Origin: an uncultured Bacteroidota bacterium
GTDB lineage: Bacteria; Bacteroidota; Bacteroidia; Bacteroidales; F082
Direction of reading: 5' to 3'
Assembly: GCA_903891085.1 (NCBI GenBank)
Contig: CAITDJ010000094.1
Span: forward strand, 55,474 to 119,473
Length of the DNA stretch: 64,000 nucleotides
The stretch's first letter is position 1. Each line of letters opens with the position of its first letter. A program made the position numbers and the translations under genes. Positions 1 to 8,877 of the stretch are shown in pieces. The notes beneath the pieces are model-generated. The model was not told where the DNA came from. It saw nothing but the letters and a program-made list of their open reading frames with translations, and searched no databases.

Positions 1-53
1 AAAACTCTAAACTCCAGATTGGCCAGAAATTAAAAGTTGCCTCCGCCGGCTAA
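1..53 (+). CDS. C-terminal end of a LysM-like protein (partial, 5' end outside window)
   Basis: Frame 3 is open from the window edge to a TAA at 51-53 and encodes NSKLQIGQKLKVASAG. The string LQIGQKLKV matches the end of a LysM peptidoglycan-binding repeat, which typically finishes with an L-x-x-G-x-x-L-x-I/V pattern. Only 16 residues are visible, so the rest of the protein (often a peptidoglycan hydrolase or peptidase in such cases) cannot be judged. The remaining bases up to 240 show no convincing gene. Confidence 0.5.
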   Translation, partial: NSKLQIGQKLKVASAG

Positions 54-240
54 AAGTCAATACAATCTGATCAAATTTTCTTACCCAAGAGTAATTGTTA
101 CCCTAGTATTTTCCATTTAGTTTAACAAACTTCCTGTTTCAACCCATTTAGGATATGCAGTAATAACGAATTGATATCACCATGACATCATTCATTAACA
201 TGTTCTTAACGTTGAAATTACAGCCGGGTGGAAATGAAAC

Positions 241-654
241 CTATTCCTTTGTAAAAGTGGTTTTAATTGTTCCAAGTGGTGTTGAACTCTCTGAAATAAT
301 TTTATTATCCACAAGTTTACCGAGCCCGATAGGCGAAAGATCATCCTGTTTGTAAGCATAGCTAATTGATCCACTTGCTTCATCCAAAAACCAAAACAGT
401 GACTGTGGTTCACTTTTGGCGTCAATATAAAGCAACATTGCTGAATCATTCTGAATTTTGAAGAAAACCTGCTTGTTTTCCAATCCAACCTGACGAATCA
501 TTTCGGGACTTGCCACCTGCTCATCAAATTTCACATCCACTGTTTCGGCTTTCCATGTTCCGATTAACTTGCTTTTTGGATTGGAATTACATGCGTATAA
601 TACTGTAAATAAAATAATTATACTAATTATCGATATTAATTTTGAAGACTTCAT
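241..654 (-). CDS. small lipoprotein of unknown function
   Basis: This 137-residue protein begins MKSSKLISIISIIILFTVLYAC, a lipoprotein signal peptide whose lipobox is LYAC, so it is probably anchored in the outer or inner membrane. The mature part contains a short LIGTWKAE motif near its start, a pattern common in lipocalin-like small Bacteroidota lipoproteins, but I cannot place it in a named family. I chose the ATG at 652-654 because the upstream in-frame ATG would add a second hydrophobic stretch before the signal peptide. It is divergent from the TetR gene, with about 100 bp shared upstream DNA. Confidence 0.75.
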   Translation of the reverse strand: MKSSKLISIISIIILFTVLYACNSNPKSKLIGTWKAETVDVKFDEQVASPEMIRQVGLENKQVFFKIQNDSAMLLYIDAKSEPQSLFWFLDEASGSISYAYKQDDLSPIGLGKLVDNKIISESSTPLGTIKTTFTKE

Positions 655-686
655 AAATATTATTTTTAACAAAATTAAAAAAAAGC

Positions 687-716
687 TTGACATCTTTCAG
701 AATTTATATATTTTTG
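687..716 (+). promoter_or_regulatory. predicted Bacteroidota-type promoter of the tetR/export operon
   Basis: TATTTTTG at 709-716 matches the Bacteroidota -7 consensus TAnnTTTG. A CTTG at 686-689 sits at a suitable -33 distance. The predicted transcription start would fall near 720, directly in front of the palindrome at 723-744. Confidence 0.5.
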
Positions 717-722
717 CCATCT

Positions 723-744
723 GGTTTAACCATTTAGTTAAACC
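723..744. promoter_or_regulatory. palindromic operator, probably for the adjacent TetR regulator
   Basis: The 22-bp sequence has perfect 8-bp arms, GGTTTAAC and GTTAAACC, separated by 6 bp. It lies between the predicted -7 box and the tetR start codon, where binding would block transcription. Inverted repeats of this size at this position are typical TetR autoregulatory sites. The assignment to this TetR is inferred from position only. Confidence 0.6.
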
Positions 745-758
745 ATTTAATTAACACA

Positions 759-1361
759 ATGACAACAGAAGAACTGATTCTCGCAGCAGCCCGTAAGGTT
801 TTCGTTCAAAAAGGGATGGAAGGCAGCCGAATGCAGGAAATTGCCGACGAAGCCGGTATTAACAAGGCATTGCTGCATTATTACTTCAGAAGCAAGGAGA
901 AACTTTTTGAACAGATTTTTGCTGAAGGCCTGAAACAACTGTTGCCAAAAGTGCAGCTTTCTATCGAAAAATCAGAGGGAATCTGTGATTTTGTAAACTT
1001 CTTTATCGAGTATTATCTTGAAATGATCAAGGAACTCCCCTATTTACCTCATTTTGTTTTACATGAAATTCACCGTGACCCATCTAAAATTGTTGAAATA
1101 ATTAAGGGACAGGGATTGCCTTTTACAAGGTTACAGTCACTCATCGACAAGGATGTTGCTGCCGGAAGTATTAAACCCATACAACTTGAACACCTGATGG
1201 TAAATATTGTTTCAATGGTACTTTTTCCGGTTATTGCAAAACCGATTATTCAGGCTGTTCTTTTTGGCAATAATGAAATAAAATATGCAACTTTTCTGGA
1301 AGAACGAAAATCCGTCGTGATTCCATTTGTATTACAGGCAATTGGTGTCAAAACAAATTAG
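759..1361 (+). CDS. TetR/AcrR family transcriptional regulator
   Basis: The 200-residue protein has the standard TetR N-terminal helix-turn-helix: a segment ending in RMQEIADEAGINKALLHYYF at residues 25-44, followed by the usual SKEKLF. The C-terminal ligand-binding half is helical and not family-specific. It is the first gene of an export operon, two bases ahead of the TolC-like gene. A palindrome just upstream (723-744) probably mediates autorepression. The gene order TetR, membrane fusion protein, ABC ATPases, permeases parallels E. coli cecR-ybhGFSR, so the ligand is plausibly a toxic small molecule or drug, but this is not shown. Confidence 0.9.
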   Translation: MTTEELILAAARKVFVQKGMEGSRMQEIADEAGINKALLHYYFRSKEKLFEQIFAEGLKQLLPKVQLSIEKSEGICDFVNFFIEYYLEMIKELPYLPHFVLHEIHRDPSKIVEIIKGQGLPFTRLQSLIDKDVAAGSIKPIQLEHLMVNIVSMVLFPVIAKPIIQAVLFGNNEIKYATFLEERKSVVIPFVLQAIGVKTN

Positions 1362-1363
1362 AA

Positions 1364-2650
1364 ATGAGAAATAGTATTATTGTTTTTTTAATGATCATGC
1401 TTGGTCTTGGGGTTCAGGCACAGACAGAAAGATCCGTTTTTTCGCTGGATCAACTAACGGACAGTGCAATCAGGCATTATCCGTTAAGTAATCAACGCGA
1501 AATCTACGATCAAAACACACAACTTACCCAACGCAATATTGAAAAATTGTATTACCCGGGCATGCAGTTGAATGGTCAGGTTTCATACCAATCCGACGTC
1601 ACGCAATTGAATGTGCCCATTCCGGGCTTTACTGTGCCGGAAATGGCGAAAGACTGGTATAAACTCAACCTCGACATTACACAGATGATTTATGACGGAG
1701 GTAGCCGGAGAAGTCAACGTGAGATCGAAGATTTTAATTATAAAGGTCAGATTAACAGTGTGTTTCAGCATGAGTATCATTTCAGAGAAATGATAGCAAA
1801 GCTATATTTCAGGGTTTTATTATTCGATAAAAGCATCAATGTTTTAAAATCGAGTGCCACGGCGCTGCAAGGCACAATCAAAGAGATGCAGGCTGCATTG
1901 AATGGAGGAATAATTCTACAAGCTGATGTGAATTCGTTAAAAGCTGAATATTTATCAGTTCAGCAAAAGATATTGGAAGCCGAAAGCAATAAAGCAGCAA
2001 CACTCGATCTGCTTTCCACTTATACAGCAGTTTCATTGCAAAATGAGGATAGTTTGCTCATGCCAGTTATCGTGATAAATGATCTCGTTTTTATGAACCA
2101 TCGTCCCGAACTAACGCAGTTAAATCTGCAACAGGAAAAATTGGGGAAAATGAAATCGCTGGTAAGTGTAAAGCAACGTCCTGTTATTCTGGCATTCGGA
2201 CAACTGGGTTACGGCCGTCCGGGATTAAATATGCTTGAAGACGATTTCAAAGGATATTATGTTACCGGCCTTAAATTCAGCTACAAATTTTGGGATTGGA
2301 ATACTACCAAACGCGAGAAACAGCTGTTGGGACTGCAACAGGATGTACTCGAATCGGAAAAAGAAAACTTTGATATGAATCTCAGAGCCAACTTCGCGGC
2401 ACAATTACAGGAGATTGACAAAATAAATAAGATACTTGAAACTGACAAGGAGATCATCGCGCTTCAGGAAACAGTGGTAGACGCATCAAAAAAGAGATTG
2501 CAAAGTGGCGTAATTACTTCAGCTGCCTATATTCAGGAATTTGAAAAATACACCAAGAGCCAATTAAACTACCAATTAAACACGATTAAACTGGTGAATG
2601 CCAGGATGGATTATATGTTCTTAACCGGAAATTTTAACACAAATGAATAA
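1364..2650 (+). CDS. TolC-family outer membrane efflux protein
   Basis: The 428-residue protein starts with a signal peptide ending GLGVQAQ. The rest has the long alternating helical and beta-strand organisation of TolC/OEP proteins: a tract around residues 40-130 with QLNLDITQMIYDGG-like barrel strands and a second helical repeat near the C-terminus (VVDASKKRLQSGVITSAAYI). It would form the outer membrane channel of a tripartite exporter. It follows tetR by 2 bp and overlaps the HlyD gene by 8 bp, which indicates translational coupling in one operon. Confidence 0.85.
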   Translation: MRNSIIVFLMIMLGLGVQAQTERSVFSLDQLTDSAIRHYPLSNQREIYDQNTQLTQRNIEKLYYPGMQLNGQVSYQSDVTQLNVPIPGFTVPEMAKDWYKLNLDITQMIYDGGSRRSQREIEDFNYKGQINSVFQHEYHFREMIAKLYFRVLLFDKSINVLKSSATALQGTIKEMQAALNGGIILQADVNSLKAEYLSVQQKILEAESNKAATLDLLSTYTAVSLQNEDSLLMPVIVINDLVFMNHRPELTQLNLQQEKLGKMKSLVSVKQRPVILAFGQLGYGRPGLNMLEDDFKGYYVTGLKFSYKFWDWNTTKREKQLLGLQQDVLESEKENFDMNLRANFAAQLQEIDKINKILETDKEIIALQETVVDASKKRLQSGVITSAAYIQEFEKYTKSQLNYQLNTIKLVNARMDYMFLTGNFNTNE

Positions 2651-3539
2651 TATACAACGCATATTTTCAGCACTTTTGATAGGTGTTACGGCATTAACTG
2701 CCTGCGACAGAAACGGAAATACTTCTGACGCTTATGGTAATTTTGAGGCAACAGAGATCATGGTCTCTTCACTTTCGTCGGGACAACTAATGTTTCTAAG
2801 CGCAAAGGAAGGTGAACTTCTGGAGGCAAATCAGGTGGTTGGCTTGGTTGACACCATTGATTTATCGCTTCGAAAAGCACAACTTTTCAGTCAGAAACGA
2901 GCTATTCTTTCACGCCTTGGGTCAGTGAATGCGCAGTTAGAAGTAAACAAACAACAACTCACGAATGCACAGGTTGACCAGAAACGGATTCATAAATTAC
3001 TGGAAGAGGGTGCTGCCACCATCAAACAGAAAGATGATATTGATGGAAATATAAAACTGATCGAACGACAGATGACCGCCACTAAATCACAATTGGAAAG
3101 CATTAACAGCGAAGCTGTTGCACTCGATAGCCAGGTTGCCCAGGTGAATGAATCCATCCGTAAATCAACCATCATCAATCCGCAAAAAGGGGTGGTACTT
3201 TCGAAATACGTTGAATCCGCTGAAGTCGTAAGTTTTGGAAAACCCTTGTACAAACTTGCCGACCTGAGTGTATTGGAATTAAAAGTATATGTGAGTGGAG
3301 GACAGCTTTCGCAATTTGCACTTGGAGATGAAGTGACAGTTATCATTGATAAAAATAAAACTGAATTTCAACAACTAAAGGGAACCGTAAGCTGGATTTC
3401 ATCAACTGCCGAGTTTACACCTAAAACGATCCAAACTCGCGAAGAACGAGTTGAGTTGGTTTATGCTGCAAAAGTGCGGGTTCAAAACAACGGACAGCTC
3501 AAAATTGGCATGCCGGGAGAAATATTATTTAAGAGATAA
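2643..3539 (+). CDS. HlyD-family membrane fusion lipoprotein (YbhG-like)
   Basis: The 298-residue protein has a lipoprotein signal peptide with lipobox LTAC at about residue 21. It continues with a biotinyl-lipoyl-like half motif, a long coiled-coil hairpin (residues about 80-165, rich in Q, L, K and E), a second lipoyl half (INPQKGVVLSKYVESAEVV) and a beta-barrel domain. It is the periplasmic adaptor that links the inner-membrane ABC transporter with the TolC-like channel. E. coli YbhG has the same architecture. The start overlaps the end of the TolC-like gene by 8 bp. Confidence 0.87.
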   Translation: MNNIQRIFSALLIGVTALTACDRNGNTSDAYGNFEATEIMVSSLSSGQLMFLSAKEGELLEANQVVGLVDTIDLSLRKAQLFSQKRAILSRLGSVNAQLEVNKQQLTNAQVDQKRIHKLLEEGAATIKQKDDIDGNIKLIERQMTATKSQLESINSEAVALDSQVAQVNESIRKSTIINPQKGVVLSKYVESAEVVSFGKPLYKLADLSVLELKVYVSGGQLSQFALGDEVTVIIDKNKTEFQQLKGTVSWISSTAEFTPKTIQTREERVELVYAAKVRVQNNGQLKIGMPGEILFKR

Positions 3540-3623
3540 TCATTCATTTTGCAGGCAATTTAACCTATTGTTGTAATATTGAGCATTCAATTAATCACTC
3601 ATTAATAACTAAATTACATTTTT

Positions 3624-4079
3624 ATGAAAAAAGTTACCTTATTACTGTCATTGATCGTGTTTGTATTGTTAACAGCGCCGCAGGTGAAAGCCCAGAAAGC
3701 AAGTGATGTACTTGGCATTTGGCTAAATGCCGATAAAGATGCCCACATTGAAGTATACCAGCAAGGGAATCAATATTTTGGTAAAATAATCTGGATGCTC
3801 GAACCAATCGATCCGGCAACCGGAAAACCAAAACTTGATGTACTTAATCCTGAAGTTAGCTTACAAAGCAGGCCAAAAATGGGGCTGATGTTATTATCCA
3901 ATTTCATTTTTGACGTAGACGAATGGACCGATGGAGAGATTTATGATCCGAAAAGCGGAAAAACATACAGTTGTTATATGGAGTTTGAGGACTTGAATGA
4001 TATGAATACACTCAAAATCAGAGGTTATATCGGTTTTAGTCTGGTCGGAAAAACAACCTATTGGACAAGGGTAAAATAA
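3624..4079 (+). CDS. DUF2147 family secreted protein
   Basis: The 151-residue protein has a signal peptide ending VKAQ and then the DUF2147 pattern: an early LGIWLNADKDAHIEVY strand, a GKIIWM strand, a Y-D-P-x-S-G-K-T-Y motif and a closing LKIRGYIGFSLVGKTTYWTR segment. DUF2147 proteins are small calycin-like beta barrels of unknown role that occur widely in Proteobacteria and Bacteroidota. Here the gene sits inside the exporter operon, 84 bp after the HlyD gene and 10 bp before the first ATPase gene, so it is probably co-expressed with the transporter. Confidence 0.85.
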   Translation: MKKVTLLLSLIVFVLLTAPQVKAQKASDVLGIWLNADKDAHIEVYQQGNQYFGKIIWMLEPIDPATGKPKLDVLNPEVSLQSRPKMGLMLLSNFIFDVDEWTDGEIYDPKSGKTYSCYMEFEDLNDMNTLKIRGYIGFSLVGKTTYWTRVK

Positions 4080-4089
4080 AAGACCTGAA

Positions 4090-5037
4090 ATGAGCAACGG
4101 CGCAGTAATCCTTCAAAACATTTCAAAATCGTACAAAACGGTAAAAGCACTGACCGAAATCAATGTTTCTATCGCAAAAGGAGAACTGTTCGGTTTTATC
4201 GGTCCCGATGGGGCCGGTAAAACAACGCTGTTCAGAATACTCACTACGTTGTTGAATCCTGACTCCGGAACAGCTACGGTTGAAGGCTTTGATACAGTAA
4301 AAAATTATAAATCAATAAGAAACATCGCTGGTTATATGCCAGGCAGATTCTCGTTGTACCAGGATTTGACGGTTGAGGAAAACCTCAGCTTTTTCGCAAG
4401 CATCTACAACACTACTATTGAAGAAAATTACCATCTGATTGCTGATATCTACAAACATATCGAACCTTTCAAACACCGAAAAGCTGGAAAACTATCAGGT
4501 GGAATGAAACAAAAACTGGCACTTTCATGCGCCTTGATTCACAAACCTGAAGTGCTGTTTTTGGACGAACCGACTACCGGCGTTGATGCTGTTTCCCGCA
4601 TGGAATTCTGGGAAATGCTCAAAAAGTTACGTTCGCAGGGAATCACAATTCTCGTATCGACACCTTATATGGATGAAGCGGCATTATGCGACCGTGTTGC
4701 ACTGATGCAAAACGGACATGTGATGACAATTGACACACCCAATGCAATCATCAATGCATTTCCAGTAAAAATATATGCGGTCAGGTCGAATCGTATGTTT
4801 CATCTGCTGAACGATCTTCAATCCATTCCTGAAACCGAGGCCGTTTATCGTTTTGGTGATGTGGTTCATTATTTAAGTCATTCAAAAACATTTGACCCAC
4901 TGTCAATTACAAGACATCTTGACTCTCTCAGTCATACTGAAATAACTGTTAACCAATCTGTTCCAACAATTGAAGACAGTTTCATGCTGTATATGCGCAA
5001 GTCGGACAAATTTAATATTTCGCAGCATGACAACTGA
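4090..5037 (+). CDS. ABC transporter ATP-binding protein (first half of YbhF-like pair)
   Basis: The 315-residue protein has a Walker A GPDGAGKTT at residues 38-46, an ABC signature LSGGM at 135-139 and Walker B VLFLDEP with glutamate 160. The last 80 residues form a C-terminal extension. The GPDGAGKTT form with aspartate, together with a paired second ATPase, is typical of the N-terminal ATPase of YbhF-type drug/cation exporters, where both ATPases are fused in one chain; here they are separate genes. It overlaps the next ATPase gene by 11 bp. Confidence 0.9.
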   Translation: MSNGAVILQNISKSYKTVKALTEINVSIAKGELFGFIGPDGAGKTTLFRILTTLLNPDSGTATVEGFDTVKNYKSIRNIAGYMPGRFSLYQDLTVEENLSFFASIYNTTIEENYHLIADIYKHIEPFKHRKAGKLSGGMKQKLALSCALIHKPEVLFLDEPTTGVDAVSRMEFWEMLKKLRSQGITILVSTPYMDEAALCDRVALMQNGHVMTIDTPNAIINAFPVKIYAVRSNRMFHLLNDLQSIPETEAVYRFGDVVHYLSHSKTFDPLSITRHLDSLSHTEITVNQSVPTIEDSFMLYMRKSDKFNISQHDN

Positions 5038-5776
5038 ACGACCCAAGGTAATTGAGGTGAAACACCTGGTTAAGAAGTTTGGAAATTTCGTTGCAAACGA
5101 CAATTTAACCTTTGATGTGAAGCAAGGCGAAATCTTCGGATTTCTGGGAGCCAATGGTGCCGGAAAAACAACCGCCATTAAAATTCTTTGCGGATTGCAA
5201 TCACCCACTTCGGGCGAAATAAAAGTTGCCGGCTTTGATGTGTATCGCCAAACCAACCTGATTAAGCGAAACATTGGTTATATGAGCCAGAAATTCTCTC
5301 TTTACGAAGACCTCAGTGTCAGCCAAAACTTTGAATTTTATGGCGGTATTTATGGATTGAGCAGAAAACAAATCAAAGAAAGAACAAGTTATTTTCTTGA
5401 GAAACTTGAACTTACCAATGAGGCAAATAAAATTTTAAAAGAAATCCCTCTGGGCTGGAAACAAAAGCTGGCCTTTTCGGTGGCCATATTACATCATCCA
5501 AAAATCGTTTTTCTTGACGAACCAACCGGAGGTGTTGACCCGGTGACACGCCGTCAGTTTTGGGAGATGATTTATGAAGCTGCCAATGAAGGAATTACCA
5601 TTTTTGTTACTACACATTATATGGATGAGGCTGAATATTGTGAACGTGTCTCCATCATGGTTGATGGCAGAATAGAGGCACTCGACACTCCTGCCATGTT
5701 GAAACAACAATATGGGGCAAGCAGTATGAATGAAGTTTTTTTACGCCTGGCAAGGGCACAAAGCGCCGAACAATGA
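5027..5776 (+). CDS. ABC transporter ATP-binding protein (second half of YbhF-like pair)
   Basis: The 249-residue protein has Walker A GANGAGKT at residues 41-48 and Walker B VFLDEP with glutamate 165. Its signature motif is PLGWK at 141-145 instead of LSGGQ, a variant known from the C-terminal ATPase of YbhF/RbbA-type transporters, so the two gene products probably form an asymmetric heterodimer with one normal and one altered signature. I chose the ATG at 5027 because homologous sequence starts right after it; an upstream in-frame ATG at 4970 lies within the preceding gene. It overlaps the permease gene by 4 bp. Confidence 0.9.
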   Translation: MTTERPKVIEVKHLVKKFGNFVANDNLTFDVKQGEIFGFLGANGAGKTTAIKILCGLQSPTSGEIKVAGFDVYRQTNLIKRNIGYMSQKFSLYEDLSVSQNFEFYGGIYGLSRKQIKERTSYFLEKLELTNEANKILKEIPLGWKQKLAFSVAILHHPKIVFLDEPTGGVDPVTRRQFWEMIYEAANEGITIFVTTHYMDEAEYCERVSIMVDGRIEALDTPAMLKQQYGASSMNEVFLRLARAQSAEQ

Positions 5777-6870
5777 AAGGTTTTATTATCAAGGAATTCC
5801 TGCATATCTTCCGCGATCTGCGCACCATGCTGATACTGTTTGGGATGCCAGTCGTACAGGTTTTGTTATTCGGTTTTGCAATCACCAATGAAATTAACCA
5901 TGCCAGCATTGCCATTCTTGATCAGGCTAAGGACGAAGTGAGCATGAAAATTACGGATAAGATACTATCATCCGGTTATTTCGATCTTAAAGCTGTGTTG
6001 ACCCATCCCGACCAGATAGAAGCTGCTTTCGGTGAAGGAGTAATTAAGGAAGTGGTCGTTTTTGAACCAGGTTTCGGACGAAAATTGGAAAAAGAGGGCA
6101 AGGCCAACATGCAAATCATCACCGATGCTTCGGATCCCAACACAGCCAATTTATTGTACAATTACACATCCGGAATTGTTCGCGACTATTCACGTGAAAT
6201 GATGGAAAACAAAACGCCACCCATGCAAATCTCCATCGAATCGAATATGATGTATAATCCTGAATTGAAAGGCGTTTTTATGTTTGTTCCCGGAACGATC
6301 ACCATTCTTCTCATGTTGGTTTCGGCTATGATGACTTCCATTTCCATCGCCCGCGAGAAAGAACTCGGCACCATGGAAGTATTGCTGGTTTCACCCTTAA
6401 AACCTTTTCAAATAATCATTGGTAAAGTGCTGCCATATATACTGTTATCCTTTACAAATGCTGTTGTTATTCTTGTGCTGGCTTTCACGGTTTTCGGAAT
6501 GCCAATCAATGGTAGTATACTATTTCTGCTTCTGGAGAGTATTTTATTCATTGTAATGGCACTTTCGATGGGGATTTTTATCTCCACGGTGAGCCAAACG
6601 CAACAGCAGGCAATGTTACTTTCGATGTTTGTGCTCATGCTCCCAACCATTTTACTTTCCGGGTTCATTTTCCCGATCGAAAATATGCCGCTTCCATTGC
6701 AAATACTGAGCAACATCATGCCAAGTAAATGGTTCATCATTATTGTGAAAAGCATCATGATTAAAGGGCTGGGCATCACTTATGTATGGAAGGAAACACT
6801 CATTTTGCTTGGAATGACATTGTTTTTTATCGGGCTGAGTGTGAAAAAATTTAACATCCGCCTGGGCTAA
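5773..6870 (+). CDS. ABC-2 type permease (YbhS-like)
   Basis: The 365-residue protein has one N-terminal membrane segment, a soluble extracytoplasmic domain of about 140 residues, and five to six C-terminal membrane helices. The helices contain the characteristic REKELGTMEVLLVSPL motif between the second and third segments. This is the ABC2_membrane_3 topology of YbhS/YhhJ exporters. It forms a heterodimeric channel with the next gene product. Its ATG overlaps the TGA of the upstream ATPase gene, indicating coupled translation. Confidence 0.9.
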   Translation: MKGFIIKEFLHIFRDLRTMLILFGMPVVQVLLFGFAITNEINHASIAILDQAKDEVSMKITDKILSSGYFDLKAVLTHPDQIEAAFGEGVIKEVVVFEPGFGRKLEKEGKANMQIITDASDPNTANLLYNYTSGIVRDYSREMMENKTPPMQISIESNMMYNPELKGVFMFVPGTITILLMLVSAMMTSISIAREKELGTMEVLLVSPLKPFQIIIGKVLPYILLSFTNAVVILVLAFTVFGMPINGSILFLLLESILFIVMALSMGIFISTVSQTQQQAMLLSMFVLMLPTILLSGFIFPIENMPLPLQILSNIMPSKWFIIIVKSIMIKGLGITYVWKETLILLGMTLFFIGLSVKKFNIRLG

Positions 6871-6881
6871 ATCTGCTGAAA

Positions 6882-7994
6882 ATGAAAACGATTCTCTATA
6901 TACTTCAAAAAGAATTCCGGCAGATTTTCCGCGAAAAAGCAATGCTCGTTATCATTCTTGTGATTCCGATGGTACAATTGCTGATTCTTTCATTTACAGC
7001 CACTTTTGAAATAAAAAACACAAATATTTCGATCCTTGATCATGATCATTCGGTTGAATCACGAAACCTAATAAACAAATTCTCCGGATCACCCTTCTTT
7101 ACAATCAGTTCGTTTTACGATAGTTACGACAAAGGTGTTGAAGCATTGAAAAGTGGCAAAACCCACCAGTTACTGATTATTCAACCTCATTTTGAAAAAG
7201 ATTTACAACGCGATGGCAAAGGAAAAGTAATGATCATTACCGATGCCATCAACGGAAGTGCCGCCAGCATTATGAGTGCGTATGCCCATTCGATCCTTTT
7301 TGATTTTAACAAACAAATACTGATAGAGCATTATCCGAATCTAAGTTTGAGCGATCCTATTCAAATTACGGTTTCGAACTGGTATAACCCGCGCCTCAAT
7401 TATATAACGTATATGGTTCCCGGTATATTGGTGCTGCTTGTCACCATCATCGGAATGTTCTTGTCGGGGATGAATGTAGTGAAAGAGAAAGAGTTAGGTA
7501 CCATTGAACAGATCAATGTTACCCCGATAAAAAAATATCAGTTCATCATTGGCAAGTTGCTTCCTTTCTGGATTATTGCCATGTTTGAATTCTCGTTTGG
7601 CCTGTTTCTGGCCCGTTTTGTTTTTGGAGTCCCGATGCTGGGTAGTCTGGCACTGCAATTGGGAACCGTTTCAGTGTATCTGGTTGTTGTACTAAGTTTT
7701 GGTTTATTCGTTTCGACAATTACCGAAACCATGCAGCAGGCTATGTTTATCTCCTGGTTTTTTATGGTCATTTTTATTCTGATGAGCGGCTTATTTACCC
7801 CTGTCGAGAGCATGCCCGATTGGGCACAAACCGTGAATAAGTTAAATCCGATTTCGTATTTTATTCAGATTAACCGCATGATTATGCTCAAAGGATCAGT
7901 TTTCAGTGATTTCACCCGACAGTTTTATTCACTTGTGGTGTATGCAGTGTTAATGCTGAGTTTATCGGTATGGAGATATCGGAAGGTAGCGTAA
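6882..7994 (+). CDS. ABC-2 type permease (YbhR-like)
   Basis: The 370-residue protein shares topology with the preceding permease: N-terminal helix, about 140-residue periplasmic domain, then a helical block containing KEKELGTIEQINVTPIKKYQ. The two permeases are clearly paralogous but diverged. It is the last gene of the export operon, 11 bp after its partner. A possible bidirectional hairpin (8018-8118) lies between it and the convergent thioesterase gene. Confidence 0.9.
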   Translation: MKTILYILQKEFRQIFREKAMLVIILVIPMVQLLILSFTATFEIKNTNISILDHDHSVESRNLINKFSGSPFFTISSFYDSYDKGVEALKSGKTHQLLIIQPHFEKDLQRDGKGKVMIITDAINGSAASIMSAYAHSILFDFNKQILIEHYPNLSLSDPIQITVSNWYNPRLNYITYMVPGILVLLVTIIGMFLSGMNVVKEKELGTIEQINVTPIKKYQFIIGKLLPFWIIAMFEFSFGLFLARFVFGVPMLGSLALQLGTVSVYLVVVLSFGLFVSTITETMQQAMFISWFFMVIFILMSGLFTPVESMPDWAQTVNKLNPISYFIQINRMIMLKGSVFSDFTRQFYSLVVYAVLMLSLSVWRYRKVA

Positions 7995-8017
7995 GATTGA
8001 ATGCAAAATGTAAAATG

Positions 8018-8118
8018 CAAATGGCAAAATGCAAATGTTTTATTTGATCCATTGTTACTCTGTATTATACATAAAATCAAACTCGCGAAGGAATTTTCAA
8101 TTTGCATTTTGCTATTTG
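8018..8118. repeat. 18-bp inverted repeat in low-complexity intergenic DNA between convergent genes
   Basis: The segment at 8018-8035 pairs with 8101-8118 over 18 bases with a single G-T wobble, around a loop of 65 bases. The left side also contains tandem near-copies of the words TGCAAAATG and TGCAAATG from 8002 to 8036. It may act as a transcription barrier between the two convergent genes or be a relic of an intergenic repeat family. No clear T-tract follows either arm. Confidence 0.4.
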
Positions 8119-8127
8119 AATTTTGAA

Positions 8128-8877
8128 CTACTTCTCAAACCTCATTGTCGCAGCAAAAACTACCTTTCCGTCGTGTTGCCTTATTCCTTTGAAACACGCT
8201 TCGTCTGACTCAATTTGCCCACTGATTTGAATAATTTCTTTCAAATTGCATTCTGAAAGAAAGCGGATTCCGAATTTTTCAATCTGCCTGTTGAACAATA
8301 CTTCCGGGTCACAGGCATTGATTACCCATTCGAAATAACGGCTAGTATTCACGTGGCCATGAAAGTCGAGTTCCGAAAACATTACCCGATGATCGAGCAG
8401 ATGTGGAAGTTCTTTGCGCGGATCAATCACCAACCCTTCCTCATCAATTGATTTTATTGGTGATGATGATTCGAGAAACTGATCAAGAAACTGTAATCTT
8501 TTCGGTCGCCGGTTTTCGGCACCGATGACATACCAATCTGAAGTTGCTGCACCAATAAGTTGATTATCTGCATTATAAATATTGAAATCGCGTGATGCCA
8601 CCAAGCCTTCGTAGCCCCTGTGCCAGGTTTCGATGATGATGTTGTCTTCCCATGCAGGATACACCTCCATTTTCACTTCCAATTTTCCCATCACCCAGAT
8701 TGACTGCTGTTGTCGGATAAAATCGTACCCGAAACCAAGCTGACGCGAGTGTTTCCATGCCGATTCCTGCAAATACTGCGTGATTGCCCGCATGCTTAGT
8801 TTTCCTTTTGCATTTACGTCCTGCCAGCCTACTGAAAAGGTGTTCTTCTGGGTTAATGGATTATTATTTTCTGCCAC
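8128..8877 (-). CDS. acyl-ACP thioesterase (FatA/FatB-type, Acyl-ACP_TE family)
   Basis: The 249-residue protein carries two tandem hot-dog half-domains. The first begins KNTFSVGWQDVNAKGKLSM and contains WHRGYEGLVASRDF; the second has the motif HGHVNTSRYFEWV at about residue 180, which corresponds to the conserved H-V-N-x-x-x-Y-x-x-W of bacterial and plant acyl-ACP thioesterases. It hydrolyses acyl-ACP to release free fatty acids in the cytoplasm. It is a single gene, convergent with the exporter operon. The chain length it prefers cannot be read from the sequence. Confidence 0.88.
   Translation of the reverse strand: MAENNNPLTQKNTFSVGWQDVNAKGKLSMRAITQYLQESAWKHSRQLGFGYDFIRQQQSIWVMGKLEVKMEVYPAWEDNIIIETWHRGYEGLVASRDFNIYNADNQLIGAATSDWYVIGAENRRPKRLQFLDQFLESSSPIKSIDEEGLVIDPRKELPHLLDHRVMFSELDFHGHVNTSRYFEWVINACDPEVLFNRQIEKFGIRFLSECNLKEIIQISGQIESDEACFKGIRQHDGKVVFAATMRFEK

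Noticed and set aside
6408..6779. 123-aa minus-strand open frame inside the ABC-2 permease gene
   Set aside because: It is an antisense shadow of a hydrophobic membrane-protein gene, with methionine- and serine-rich nonsense composition.
8002..8036. CRISPR-like short tandem repeats
   Set aside because: The repeated words are 9 bases long, not separated by spacers of constant length, and no cas genes are present.
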